Positions 27,420 through 34,272 of a stretch of 64,000 nucleotides of DNA are shown piece after piece (position 1 is the stretch's first letter; each line of letters begins with the position of its first letter). The stretch comes from Pseudomonadota bacterium. GTDB taxonomy: Bacteria > Pseudomonadota > Alphaproteobacteria > Rhizobiales > Xanthobacteraceae. The stretch is from assembly GCA_023422775.1 (NCBI GenBank), contig JAFAGM010000016.1:47563-111562 (forward strand), in the 5' to 3' direction. Under the pieces are notes generated by a model. That model ran no database searches. It was not told the origin of the DNA and saw nothing but the letters and a program-made list of their open reading frames with translations. Both the position numbers and the translations under genes were made by a program.

Positions 27420-28481
27420 CTAGATCTCCACCACCTGCCCCGGTTTCAGCGCCGCGAACCGCTCCGGCGGGATCTTCGCCTGCTTGAGCGCCTCATTAAG
27501 CGCAATGACAGGTGCGTCGATCGCTTCATCGGTCAACTGGAACGTGCCGTGATGATGCGCCAGCGCTGCCTCGGCGCCGCAATCGGCCAGCGCCTTCACC
27601 GCGTCCGACGGATTCATGTGCTGGTCCTTCATGAACCAGCGCGGCTCGTAGGCGCCGATCGGCAGGATCGCCAGCCGCAACGGCCCGTGTTGTTCGGCGA
27701 CGCGCCGGAAATGCCTGCCCTCGCCGTAGCCGGAATCGCAGACGATGTAGAGTTTGCCCGCCGGCGTCTCCAGCACGAAACTCGCCCACAGCGCCTTGTT
27801 GCGGTCGAACAGGCCGCGCGCCGACCAGTGCCGCGTCGGCACCAGCGTCACCGCAAGGCCGTTGCCGAGCTCGACGCGGTCCTGCCAGTCGAACGCCTCG
27901 GCTTTGATCGCACTGTCCGCGTCGCGCATGGTGACGTCGTTGCCGAGCGGCGTGATCACGCGCGGAGAATGTTTTGCAGCAAGCTTCGACAGCGTCGCGA
28001 TGTCGAGGTGATCGTAATGGCCGTGCGAGACCAGCACGACGTCGATCTCTGGCAGCGCTTCGAACGCAATGCCGGGATCGTGGTGCCGCTTCGGCCCGGC
28101 AAAGGCTACGGGAGAGGCCCGCAACGACCACACCGGATCGACGAGAATGTTGAGATCCGCCGTCTGGATCAGCCAGCTGACATGGCCGACGAACGACAGC
28201 CGGACCTTGTCGCCAGAGACGCGCGGCGGCGGCGTGTCGCTGTGCGCGTTCGGCACCCAGTCCGGCCAGCCGGCGCGGCGCCGGTCGGTGCCGACCTGCC
28301 AGCGCATCACCTCGGCCAATGATTTTGGCGGCACTCCGTCGGGGTCGAAGAAGCGCGTTCCATCAAAATGGTCGGAGACGGGGCCGTCATAGGTCTTCAT
28401 GTTGCTGATCCAGATCGACGGCACGCCGACGGCCGTGGCGGCGCCGGCAAGCAGTCCAAAGGCACGGCGGCGGGTGAGCAT
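27420..28481 (-). CDS. Tat-exported metallo-beta-lactamase-fold hydrolase
   Basis: A 353-residue protein with a twin-arginine signal (LTRRRAFGLLAGAATAVGVP) and a metallo-beta-lactamase fold of the NAPE-PLD/UlaG-like group. Metal ligands are in LVSHGHYDHLD (HxHxDH), PTRHWSARG, CDSGYGEG and LAHHHGTF. Close families include N-acyl-phosphatidylethanolamine phospholipase D, so a lipid phosphodiester is a possible substrate, but nothing fixes it. An in-frame GTG six bases earlier could also start it. It stands alone, with a GGTTCAA-CT-TTGAACC palindrome 64-79 bases upstream. Confidence 0.87.
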   Translation of the reverse strand: MLTRRRAFGLLAGAATAVGVPSIWISNMKTYDGPVSDHFDGTRFFDPDGVPPKSLAEVMRWQVGTDRRRAGWPDWVPNAHSDTPPPRVSGDKVRLSFVGHVSWLIQTADLNILVDPVWSLRASPVAFAGPKRHHDPGIAFEALPEIDVVLVSHGHYDHLDIATLSKLAAKHSPRVITPLGNDVTMRDADSAIKAEAFDWQDRVELGNGLAVTLVPTRHWSARGLFDRNKALWASFVLETPAGKLYIVCDSGYGEGRHFRRVAEQHGPLRLAILPIGAYEPRWFMKDQHMNPSDAVKALADCGAEAALAHHHGTFQLTDEAIDAPVIALNEALKQAKIPPERFAALKPGQVVEI

Positions 28482-28544
28482 TGGCACCGTACGTCACCAG
28501 GGGCGGAAGGAGAGGAAGGGCATGGGGCGTTATATGGCGTGTAG

Positions 28545-28560
28545 GGTTCAACTTTGAACC
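28545..28560. promoter_or_regulatory. Palindrome GGTTCAACTTTGAACC
   Basis: Perfect 7-base arms with a 2-base centre, upstream of the MBL-fold gene. A possible operator for an unidentified regulator. Confidence 0.35.
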
Positions 28561-28664
28561 TGCGACGAAATGGACGGCCTATGATCCGCACCGGTTGCCT
28601 CTGAAAATATCGTGAACTCAATGTGTTAAGCTGCCAGCCGCGGCCATTTCGCGCCAGTTTCTCC

Positions 28665-28693
28665 TTGACTTCCGCAGCATCCGGGCGTTTAAC
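28665..28693 (+). promoter_or_regulatory. Sigma-70-like promoter candidate for ffh
   Basis: TTGACT, a 17-base spacer and TTTAAC. Transcription would begin near 28700, giving ffh a leader of about 315 bases. The leader holds a TGCGCCC-TC-GGGCGCA hairpin (near 28774) and one family-B repeat. The rest of the 534-base region between 28482 and 29015 shows no gene. Confidence 0.45.
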
Positions 28694-28840
28694 CCCGGCA
28701 CTTCTCGGAAAGGCTCTTCTTTTCGACCCGCCGCCCGGCCCGTGAGACCGGAGGCCAACGCCCGACAGCGCGATGCGCCCTCGGGCGCAAACGTGTTTGG
28801 AACATCGTTTTGGCGTTCGGCGCCGGAACATATAACTGGC

Positions 28841-28960
28841 CGTCATGCCCCGCGAAGGCGGGGTATCCAGTACGCCGCAGCTTCTCGGTTCAATACGAGT
28901 TGCTCTGGGATACTGGATCACCCGCCCCAGTGCGCAATTGCGCACAAGGCGGGTGATGAC
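28841..28960. repeat. Intergenic palindromic repeat (family B) before ffh
   Basis: CGTCATGCCCCGCGAAGGCG and the closing GGCGGGTGATGAC; inside is the perfect 16-base palindrome GTGCGCAATTGCGCAC. It ends 55 bases before the ffh start, within the leader. Confidence 0.8.
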
Positions 28961-29015
28961 AACGGAACGGATCGAAGCGGCAGCGCCTGCAAGGGCAGGA
29001 CAAAGGACAACGGCA

Positions 29016-30563
29016 TTGTTCGACAATCTGTCGGAACGGCTTGGTGGAATTCTCGATCGCCTGACGGGGCGCGGCGCGCTGTCCGAAAAGGACGTCGACG
29101 CCGCGATGCGCGAGGTGCGCCGCGCGCTGCTGGAAGCCGACGTTGCGCTCGAGGTGGTCAGAAGTTTTACCGATCGCGTCCGCGAGCAGGCGGTCGGCGC
29201 CACCGTCGTCAAGTCAGTCACGCCGGGCCAGATGGTGGTCAAGATCGTCCATGACGAACTGGTCGCCACGCTCGGTTCCGACGGCCAGACCATCGACATC
29301 AATGCGGTGCCGCCGGTCCCGATCATGATGGTCGGCCTGCAGGGCTCCGGCAAGACCACCACCACCGCGAAACTCGCCCGCCGCATGGTCCAGCGCGACA
29401 AGCGCAAGGTGCTGATGGCCTCGCTCGACATCTACCGCCCCGCGGCGATGGAGCAGTTGGCCGTGCTGGGGCGCGATCTCGATATCCCGACGCTGCCGAT
29501 CGTGGCCGGCCAGAAGCCGGCGCAGATCGCGCGCCGCGCGCTCGAGGCCGGCAAGCTCGGCGGCTACGACGTGGTGCTGCTCGACACCGCCGGCCGCACC
29601 ACGCTCGACGAAGAAATGATGAGCGAGGCCGCGGAAATCAAAGCCGCCGCCAATCCGCATGAAGTGCTGCTGGTCGCGGACTCCCTGACCGGCCAGGACG
29701 CCGTCAACCTCGCGCGCGCGTTCGACCAGCGCGTCGGCCTCACCGGCATCGTGCTGACGCGCGTGGACGGCGACGGCCGCGGCGGCGCCGCGCTGTCGAT
29801 GCGCGCGGTGACCGGCAAGCCGATCAAGCTGATCGGCACCGGCGAAAAGACCGATGCGCTGGAGGATTTCCATCCGAGCCGCATCGCCGGCCGCATCCTC
29901 GGCATGGGCGACGTGGTGTCGCTGGTCGAGCGCGCCGCGGCGAATATCGACGCCGAAAAGGCCGCGCGCACCGCCGAGCGGATGCGCAAGGGCCAGTTCG
30001 ACCTGAACGACATGCGCGAACAGTTGCTGCAGATGGCGAACATGGGCGGCATCAGCGGCCTGATGGGCATGATGCCCGGCGTCGCCAAGATGAAGAACCA
30101 GATCGCGGCTGCGGGAATCGACGACAGGATCATCAAGCGCCAGGTCGCGGTGATCGATTCGATGACGCGGCAGGAACGCAAGAATCCCGACATTCTCAAA
30201 GCCAGCCGCAAGAAGCGTGTCGCCGCAGGCGCCGGCCTGGAAGTCCAGGAAGTCAACAAGCTCCTCAAGATGCACCGGAACATGGCCGACATGATGAAGG
30301 CGATGGGTTCGGGCAAGCGCGGCCCGCTGGCCGGCATCGCGCAGGCGATGGGCTTTGGCGGCGGCATGAAGCCGCCTTCGCCCGAAGAGATGAAGGCGAT
30401 GGCGGAGAAGATGCAGGGCGGCGCCGGCGGCGGCCCGCCGAATTTGCCCAAGGATCTTCCCGTGGGCCTCCGTCAGGGCCTGCCGAATCTGCCGGGCCTC
30501 ACCGGGCTCAGCGGCAAGCCGACCCTGCCGGGCCTCGGCGGCTTTCCGGGGAAGAAGAAATGA
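29016..30563 (+). CDS. ffh: Signal recognition particle protein Ffh
   Basis: Ffh binds signal peptides and 4.5S RNA and delivers ribosomes to FtsY. The start is a TTG at 29016, with AAAGGA 8 bases upstream; translation from it gives the universal FDNLSERLGGILDRLTGRG, so longer open frames upstream are not used. The 515 residues comprise the N domain, the GTPase with VGLQGSGKTTTTAKLA, LDIYRPAAMEQL, LLDTAGRTTLDEE and LTRVDGDGRGGAA, then a methionine-rich M domain (LLQMANMGGISGLMGMMPG) and a Gly/Pro-rich tail. Heads the rpsP-rimM-trmD-rplS neighbourhood. Confidence 0.97.
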   Translation: MFDNLSERLGGILDRLTGRGALSEKDVDAAMREVRRALLEADVALEVVRSFTDRVREQAVGATVVKSVTPGQMVVKIVHDELVATLGSDGQTIDINAVPPVPIMMVGLQGSGKTTTTAKLARRMVQRDKRKVLMASLDIYRPAAMEQLAVLGRDLDIPTLPIVAGQKPAQIARRALEAGKLGGYDVVLLDTAGRTTLDEEMMSEAAEIKAAANPHEVLLVADSLTGQDAVNLARAFDQRVGLTGIVLTRVDGDGRGGAALSMRAVTGKPIKLIGTGEKTDALEDFHPSRIAGRILGMGDVVSLVERAAANIDAEKAARTAERMRKGQFDLNDMREQLLQMANMGGISGLMGMMPGVAKMKNQIAAAGIDDRIIKRQVAVIDSMTRQERKNPDILKASRKKRVAAGAGLEVQEVNKLLKMHRNMADMMKAMGSGKRGPLAGIAQAMGFGGGMKPPSPEEMKAMAEKMQGGAGGGPPNLPKDLPVGLRQGLPNLPGLTGLSGKPTLPGLGGFPGKKK

Positions 30564-30581
30564 CCTTTCGCCAACACACGC

Positions 30582-30683
30582 CGTCATCGTCCGCGAAGGC
30601 GGACGATCCAGTACTCCGCGCTCTCCCGGTTCAATCGCTGACGCCTGCGATTACTGGATGCCCCGCCTTCGCGGAGCATGACG
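30582..30683. repeat. Intergenic palindromic repeat (family B) between ffh and rpsP
   Basis: CCGTCATCGTCCGCGAAGGC at the left is mirrored by CGCCTTCGCGGAGCATGACG at the right. Confidence 0.8.
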
Positions 30684-30740
30684 AGGGCGGGACTTTACAT
30701 CGTTCACATCACTAAATTTCGCGTTCAACAGGAGAACTTA

Positions 30741-31073
30741 ATGTCAGTCGTCATCCGCCTCGCTCGCGCAGGCACCAAGAAGCGTCCGGTCTATCACGTC
30801 GTCGTCGCCGACTCGCGCTTTCCCCGCGACGGGCGCTTCATCGAGCGTCTCGGCCATTTCAATCCGCTGCTGCCGAAGGACAACGAGTCGCGGCTGAAGC
30901 TCGACATGGACAAGGTAAAGGCCTGGCTCGCCAAGGGCGCGCAGCCGTCGGATCGCGTCACGCGCTTCCTCGATGCGGCCGGCATCGTCAAGCGCGCCGC
31001 GCGCAACAACCCGGAAAAGGCCGTGCCGCGCAAGGAGCGCAAGGCGCAGGCCGAAGCCGCCGCGAAGGCGTAA
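30741..31073 (+). CDS. rpsP: Small ribosomal subunit protein bS16
   Basis: bS16 is a 30S assembly protein. The 110 residues begin MSVVIRLARAGTKKRPVYHV and contain the conserved SRFPRDGRFIERLGHFNPLL, with the lysine/alanine-rich C-terminal extension usual in alphaproteobacteria. The ATG at 30741 follows a strong ribosome site (AGGAGAACTTA). It is the first gene of rpsP-rimM-trmD-rplS; a family-A repeat separates it from rimM. Confidence 0.97.
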   Translation: MSVVIRLARAGTKKRPVYHVVVADSRFPRDGRFIERLGHFNPLLPKDNESRLKLDMDKVKAWLAKGAQPSDRVTRFLDAAGIVKRAARNNPEKAVPRKERKAQAEAAAKA

Positions 31074-31088
31074 GGCACGATGATCCGG

Positions 31089-31193
31089 GCCTCGTGCTTC
31101 GAGACGCACGGCTTTCGCCGTGCTCCTCAGCATGAGGGACTATCCCCTCATCCTGAGGAGCGGCGTCTTCGCCGCGTCTCGAAGGGTGAGGCC
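31089..31193. repeat. Intergenic palindromic repeat (family A) between rpsP and rimM
   Basis: Two face-to-face half elements: CCTCGTGCTTCGAGACGC to CTCCTCAGCATGAGGGA, then CCTCATCCTGAGGAGC to GTCTCGAAGGGTGAGG. It ends 5 bases before the rimM ATG and so holds the region where its ribosome site should be. Confidence 0.85.
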
Positions 31194-31198
31194 CGCTG

Positions 31199-31732
31199 AT
31201 GCCGCCGAAGATTTGCGTCGCCCGGATCGGCGCTGCGCATGGCGTGCGCGGCGCGGTGAAACTGTGGACGTTCACCGAAGATCCGCTGGCCGTAAGAGAT
31301 TACGGCCCGCTGATGACCAGGGACGGCGCGCGCCAGTTCGAGGTAACGCATGTCCGCGAGGCAAAAGACCATCTGGTGGCGACGCTGAATGGCATCGCCA
31401 CCCGCGAGGATGCCGAACGGCTCAACGGCATCGAGCTCTATGTCCCGCGCGAAAAGCTGCCGGCTACCGAGGAGGACGAATATTACCACGCCGATCTGAT
31501 CGGGCTTGCCGCGGTCACTGCCGCCGACGAACCGCTCGGCCGCGTCACCGCGATCCACAATTTCGGCGCCGGCGACATCATCGAGATCGCCCCGCCGCAA
31601 GGCCCGACCATGCTGCTGCCGTTCACCAACGCCGTGGTGCCGACGGTCGACCTCGCCGGCGGCCGCGTGGTGATCGAACTGCCGCAGGAAATCGAAGGCG
31701 ACGATCAGGTTGAGGGGAACGGCTCGACATAG
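31199..31732 (+). CDS. rimM: Ribosome maturation factor RimM
   Basis: RimM assists maturation of the 30S head and binds uS19. The 177-residue protein has the N-terminal barrel (CVARIGAAHGVRGAVKLWTFTEDP) and the PRC-barrel C-domain (EEDEYYHADLIGLAAVTAADEPLGRVTAIHNFGAGDIIEI). Upstream, the family-A repeat leaves only TGAGGCCCGCTG as a ribosome site. Its last codons overlap the end of the opposite-strand DUF1398 gene by 28 bases, and the usual partner trmD is almost 1 kb further on. Confidence 0.95.
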   Translation: MPPKICVARIGAAHGVRGAVKLWTFTEDPLAVRDYGPLMTRDGARQFEVTHVREAKDHLVATLNGIATREDAERLNGIELYVPREKLPATEEDEYYHADLIGLAAVTAADEPLGRVTAIHNFGAGDIIEIAPPQGPTMLLPFTNAVVPTVDLAGGRVVIELPQEIEGDDQVEGNGST

Positions 31733-32103
31733 CTGTCGCCGGTTCGCCCGTAATAGACCGCGCGCCGACCGGCGAGCGATACGAAGTAGCCGACACAGCC
31801 GGCTTCCGCGATGCGTTCGCAGAACTCACGGTACTTGATCTGCTGCCGCTGGATCGCGCGCACCGCGGCCGCCACGCCGTCGGCGGTGAATGCTGCCGGC
31901 GGGACCGCGGCGATCGGGGCGGCCTTCACCCGCTGCGACTCGCCTGACGGCAGGTAATAGATCTTTTCCGCCCGCAGCAGATCGGCGTGATACCGTTCAA
32001 CGCCTGCACCTGCGAGCTTTGCCACGACCTCGGGAAAAGTGACGCGCTCGTAGTCTGACCCCTCGGTGCATTCCTGCACGACCTTGATGACTTCTGCCTG
32101 CAT
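31705..32103 (-). CDS. DUF1398 family protein
   Basis: A 132-residue soluble protein of the DUF1398 family: FPEVVAKLAGAGVERYHADLLRAEKIYYLPSGES near the start, then AVRAIQRQQIKYREFCERI and the C-terminal GCVGYFVSLAGRRAVYYGRTGDSYVEPFP. No metal site or cofactor motif is evident and the function is unknown. It lies 12 bases downstream of a MarR regulator gene on the same strand, so the pair forms an operon. It is tail-to-tail with rimM, overlapping it by 28 bases, and interrupts the usual rimM-trmD junction. Confidence 0.88.
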   Translation of the reverse strand: MQAEVIKVVQECTEGSDYERVTFPEVVAKLAGAGVERYHADLLRAEKIYYLPSGESQRVKAAPIAAVPPAAFTADGVAAAVRAIQRQQIKYREFCERIAEAGCVGYFVSLAGRRAVYYGRTGDSYVEPFPST

Positions 32104-32115
32104 GGTGATCTCCCT

Positions 32116-32574
32116 TCAATTCACTGGTGACGTACGCAAGCCGTGCCGGCGCACGATGTCCTGCATGACCCGCGTCATCGCGGCGCGATCCGCCGCGGTG
32201 AGATGGCCGAAGAATTCCGCATCGTTCTGATCGGCAAGCTTGGCGAGTTCAGGCACCAACGCGCGCCCGGCCGCGGTGATCGCAAGTTCCTGGTAGCGGC
32301 GATCGAGTTCGTCCACCTCGCGCGTGACCAGCGCCTTGGCAACGAGGCGATCGACCAGCTTGGAAATCGCGCCACGCGTCATGCCTAGCCGCTCGGCGAG
32401 CACGCTCGGCGCCAGTGCCTCGTGCTCGAACAGCACGCGAAGCATCACCCATTCCGCCACCGTAACTCCGCGCGCCAGAACCTTTCGGGCGAAAGCCTGC
32501 GAAACCTGGTTCGAGACGTAGCGAAGCCAGTAGCCGAGATGGTCGTCCAGATCGCTGACGCGCGCTTTGGCCAT
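32116..32574 (-). CDS. MarR family transcriptional regulator
   Basis: A 152-residue winged-helix MarR protein: the dimer helix region YWLRYVSNQVSQAFARKVLARGVTVAEWVML, the recognition part LAERLGMTRGAISKLVDRLVAKALVTREV, the wing DELDRRYQELAITAAGRALVPE and a C-terminal helix. The ATG at 32574 is chosen because the operator palindrome lies just beyond it; a longer frame would read through the operator. It is co-transcribed with DUF1398. The 41-base palindrome 16 bases upstream of its start suggests autoregulation and possible control of the divergent trmD. The ligand is unknown. Confidence 0.92.
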   Translation of the reverse strand: MAKARVSDLDDHLGYWLRYVSNQVSQAFARKVLARGVTVAEWVMLRVLFEHEALAPSVLAERLGMTRGAISKLVDRLVAKALVTREVDELDRRYQELAITAAGRALVPELAKLADQNDAEFFGHLTAADRAAMTRVMQDIVRRHGLRTSPVN

Positions 32575-32589
32575 TGACCCTCTCAAATC

Positions 32590-32630
32590 AGTTGACAAGG
32601 AAACTACCGATATTAGTTTCCTTGTCAACT
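32590..32630. promoter_or_regulatory. 41-bp palindromic operator between marR and trmD
   Basis: AGTTGACAAGGAAACTA and TAGTTTCCTTGTCAACT form perfect 17-base arms around CCGATAT. Its size, symmetry and place directly upstream of a MarR gene make it a very likely MarR operator. TTGACA boxes lie within both arms, so promoters facing marR and trmD may overlap it. It ends 48 bases before the trmD ATG. Confidence 0.88.
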
Positions 32631-32677
32631 AACTCCGCGCAGTTTGATTTCTTTGTCGTGACGGGCGATGGAGGGCC

Positions 32678-33403
32678 ATGACCGCTCCCTGGCGCGCCAC
32701 GATCCTCACGCTGTTTCCCGAGATGTTTCCCGGGCCGCTCGGCGTCAGCCTGGCGGGCAAGGCGCTGGCATCGGGCCTGTGGGCGCTGGAGGCCCGCGAC
32801 ATCAGGGCTTCCGCCACCGACAAGCATCGCAGTGTCGACGACACCCCGGCCGGCGGCGGTCCGGGCATGGTGCTTCGGGCCGACGTGCTGGCGGCGGCAA
32901 TCGACGCGGCGGATGCTGGCCAAAGCCGCCCCCGCCTGCTGATGAGCCCGCGCGGTCGGCCATTGACCCAGTCGACGGTTGAGGAACTTGCTGCCGGGCC
33001 CGGGCCGCTGATCGTCTGCGGCCGGTTCGAGGGCGTCGATCAGCGGGTCATCGAGGCGCGCAATCTCGAGGAGATCTCGATCGGCGACTACGTGCTGTCC
33101 GGCGGCGAAATCGCGGCGATGGCGCTGATCGACGCCTGCGTGCGGCTGTTGCCGGGGGTGATGGGCAAGCAGGCCTCGGGCGAGGACGAAAGCTTCTCCC
33201 ATGGACTACTGGAATACCCGCAATTCACCCGCCCGCAGGAGTTCGAGGGCCGCGGCATCCCTGAAATCCTGGTTTCCGGCGATCACGCCAGGGTAGCGGC
33301 CTGGCGGCGGGCCGAAGCCGAAGCCCTGACCCGGGCGCGGCGGCCGGATCTGTGGGCGGCGAGGAGCCGCCAAAAAGGCACAAAAAGCACGACAGACGGG
33401 TGA
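32678..33403 (+). CDS. trmD: tRNA (guanine-N1)-methyltransferase TrmD
   Basis: TrmD makes m1G37 in tRNAs reading CNN/GNN codons and prevents frameshifting. The 241 residues show the SPOUT-family knot: LLMSPRGRPLTQSTVEELA, IVCGRFEGVDQRVIE, EEISIGDYVLSGGEIAAM and the substrate segment LLEYPQFTRPQEFEGRGIPEILVSGDH. The start is the ATG at 32678 with GGAGGGCC upstream. Instead of following rimM directly it is preceded by the divergent marR gene and its palindrome, so it may need its own promoter. rplS follows. Confidence 0.97.
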   Translation: MTAPWRATILTLFPEMFPGPLGVSLAGKALASGLWALEARDIRASATDKHRSVDDTPAGGGPGMVLRADVLAAAIDAADAGQSRPRLLMSPRGRPLTQSTVEELAAGPGPLIVCGRFEGVDQRVIEARNLEEISIGDYVLSGGEIAAMALIDACVRLLPGVMGKQASGEDESFSHGLLEYPQFTRPQEFEGRGIPEILVSGDHARVAAWRRAEAEALTRARRPDLWAARSRQKGTKSTTDG

Positions 33404-33511
33404 CAAGCGTGGCCCGATGCCTTATACGGGCGCCAACTCCGCACACGCGCAGGATAGATGGACGTTTGCGCAGCCCCCGAAAGGCTGGGCGCGCCGCCGA
33501 TGGAGATTTCA

Positions 33512-33892
33512 ATGAACCTCATTCAACAGCTCGAAAAAGAGCAATTCGAAAAGCTTTCGGCGACCAAGTCGATCCCGGAATTCGGACCTGGCGACACCGT
33601 GATCGTCAACGTCAAGGTGGTCGAAGGCGAGCGCACCCGCGTGCAGGCCTATGAAGGCGTCTGCATCGGCCGGTCCGGCGGCGGGCTCAACGAGAGCTTC
33701 ACCGTTCGCAAGATTTCCTACGGCGAAGGCGTCGAGCGCGTCTTCCCGGTCATGTCGCCGATGATCGACTCGATCAAGGTAGTGCGCCGCGGCAAGGTGC
33801 GTCGCGCCAAGCTCTATTATCTGCGTAGCCTGCGCGGCAAGTCTGCCCGCATCGTCGAGAAGCAGGACCGCGCTGCGGCCGTCGGCGAGTAA
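33512..33892 (+). CDS. rplS: Large ribosomal subunit protein bL19
   Basis: bL19 lies at the 30S-50S interface. The 126-residue protein starts MNLIQQLEKEQFEKLSATK at the ATG at 33512 (ribosome site GGAGATTTCA). It contains FGPGDTVIVNVKVVEGERTRVQAYEGVCIGRSGGGLNESFTVRKISYGEGVERVFPVMSP and KLYYLRSLRGKSARI, all highly conserved. It is the last gene of the trmD-rplS pair and is followed by a strong terminator. Confidence 0.98.
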   Translation: MNLIQQLEKEQFEKLSATKSIPEFGPGDTVIVNVKVVEGERTRVQAYEGVCIGRSGGGLNESFTVRKISYGEGVERVFPVMSPMIDSIKVVRRGKVRRAKLYYLRSLRGKSARIVEKQDRAAAVGE

Positions 33893-33915
33893 TTTTCCCC
33901 GGACGGGATGCGACA

Positions 33916-33945
33916 AAAGCGCGGGGTTTGCCCCGCGCTTTTTTT
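33916..33945 (+). terminator. Rho-independent terminator of rplS
   Basis: AAAGCGCGGGG-TTTG-CCCCGCGCTTT is an 11-base perfect stem followed by TTTTG. Confidence 0.95.
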
Positions 33946-33964
33946 GTTGCGCCCAGCCTCTCCC

Positions 33965-34020
33965 CGCCATTGCGAGCCACCCGGTCGGCGCGAAGCGCCG
34001 CCGGATGGCTCGCAATGACG
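33965..34020. repeat. Intergenic palindromic repeat (family C, short form)
   Basis: CGCCATTGCGAGCCA and TGGCTCGCAATGACG are the outer arms; CCGG and GGCGC segments pair inside. Confidence 0.8.
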
Positions 34021-34068
34021 GTGGCAACAAACGCATATCGCACTTAGATATGCCCTGTGTTATGAGTT

Positions 34069-34081
34069 CAGAATGGTTCTA
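34069..34081. promoter_or_regulatory. Irr-box-like palindrome upstream of leuC
   Basis: CAGAATGGTTCTA differs by one base from TAGAA-N3-TTCTA. It lies 192-204 bases before leuC, which encodes an Fe-S enzyme, and overlaps the start of a possible upstream ORF. In the 380 bases from 33893 to 34272, only the terminator, a repeat, this site and the small ORF below were recognised. Confidence 0.4.
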
Positions 34082-34195
34082 GATCGCACCATCTCCGGCC
34101 AGCGCGTCGTGATCGACGATCGCTCGCGCTTGCCCGGCCGCTTCTTCGGACGGTTCGCGACGTCGGCGACGTCTGCGCTTACGCGCGCAGCTTGA
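34073..34195 (+). other. Possible 40-aa upstream ORF in the leuC leader
   Basis: The ATG at 34073 opens a 40-codon frame (MVLDRTISGQRVVIDDRSRL, then an Arg/Ala/Thr-rich end). It overlaps a six-codon ORF (MSSEWF) at 34062-34082. No strong ribosome site is seen. There is no run of leucine codons, so a classical leu attenuation peptide is unlikely. Confidence 0.2.
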
Positions 34196-34272
34196 CGCTG
34201 CGCCGAAATCCGCCGCCCGCGCGTATCCGCGCCTGACCGCTCACACAGAATTTCATTTTGGAGCTTACGCTC

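Noticed and set aside
28482..29015. 4.5S (SRP) RNA gene next to ffh
   Set aside because: The conserved core of the SRP Alu-free domain (the GGTCAGG and GGAAGCAGC segments) is not present on either strand.
34073..34195. Leucine attenuation leader before leuC
   Set aside because: The small frame has no Leu codon run and no terminator/antiterminator pair could be drawn; kept only as a weak upstream ORF.
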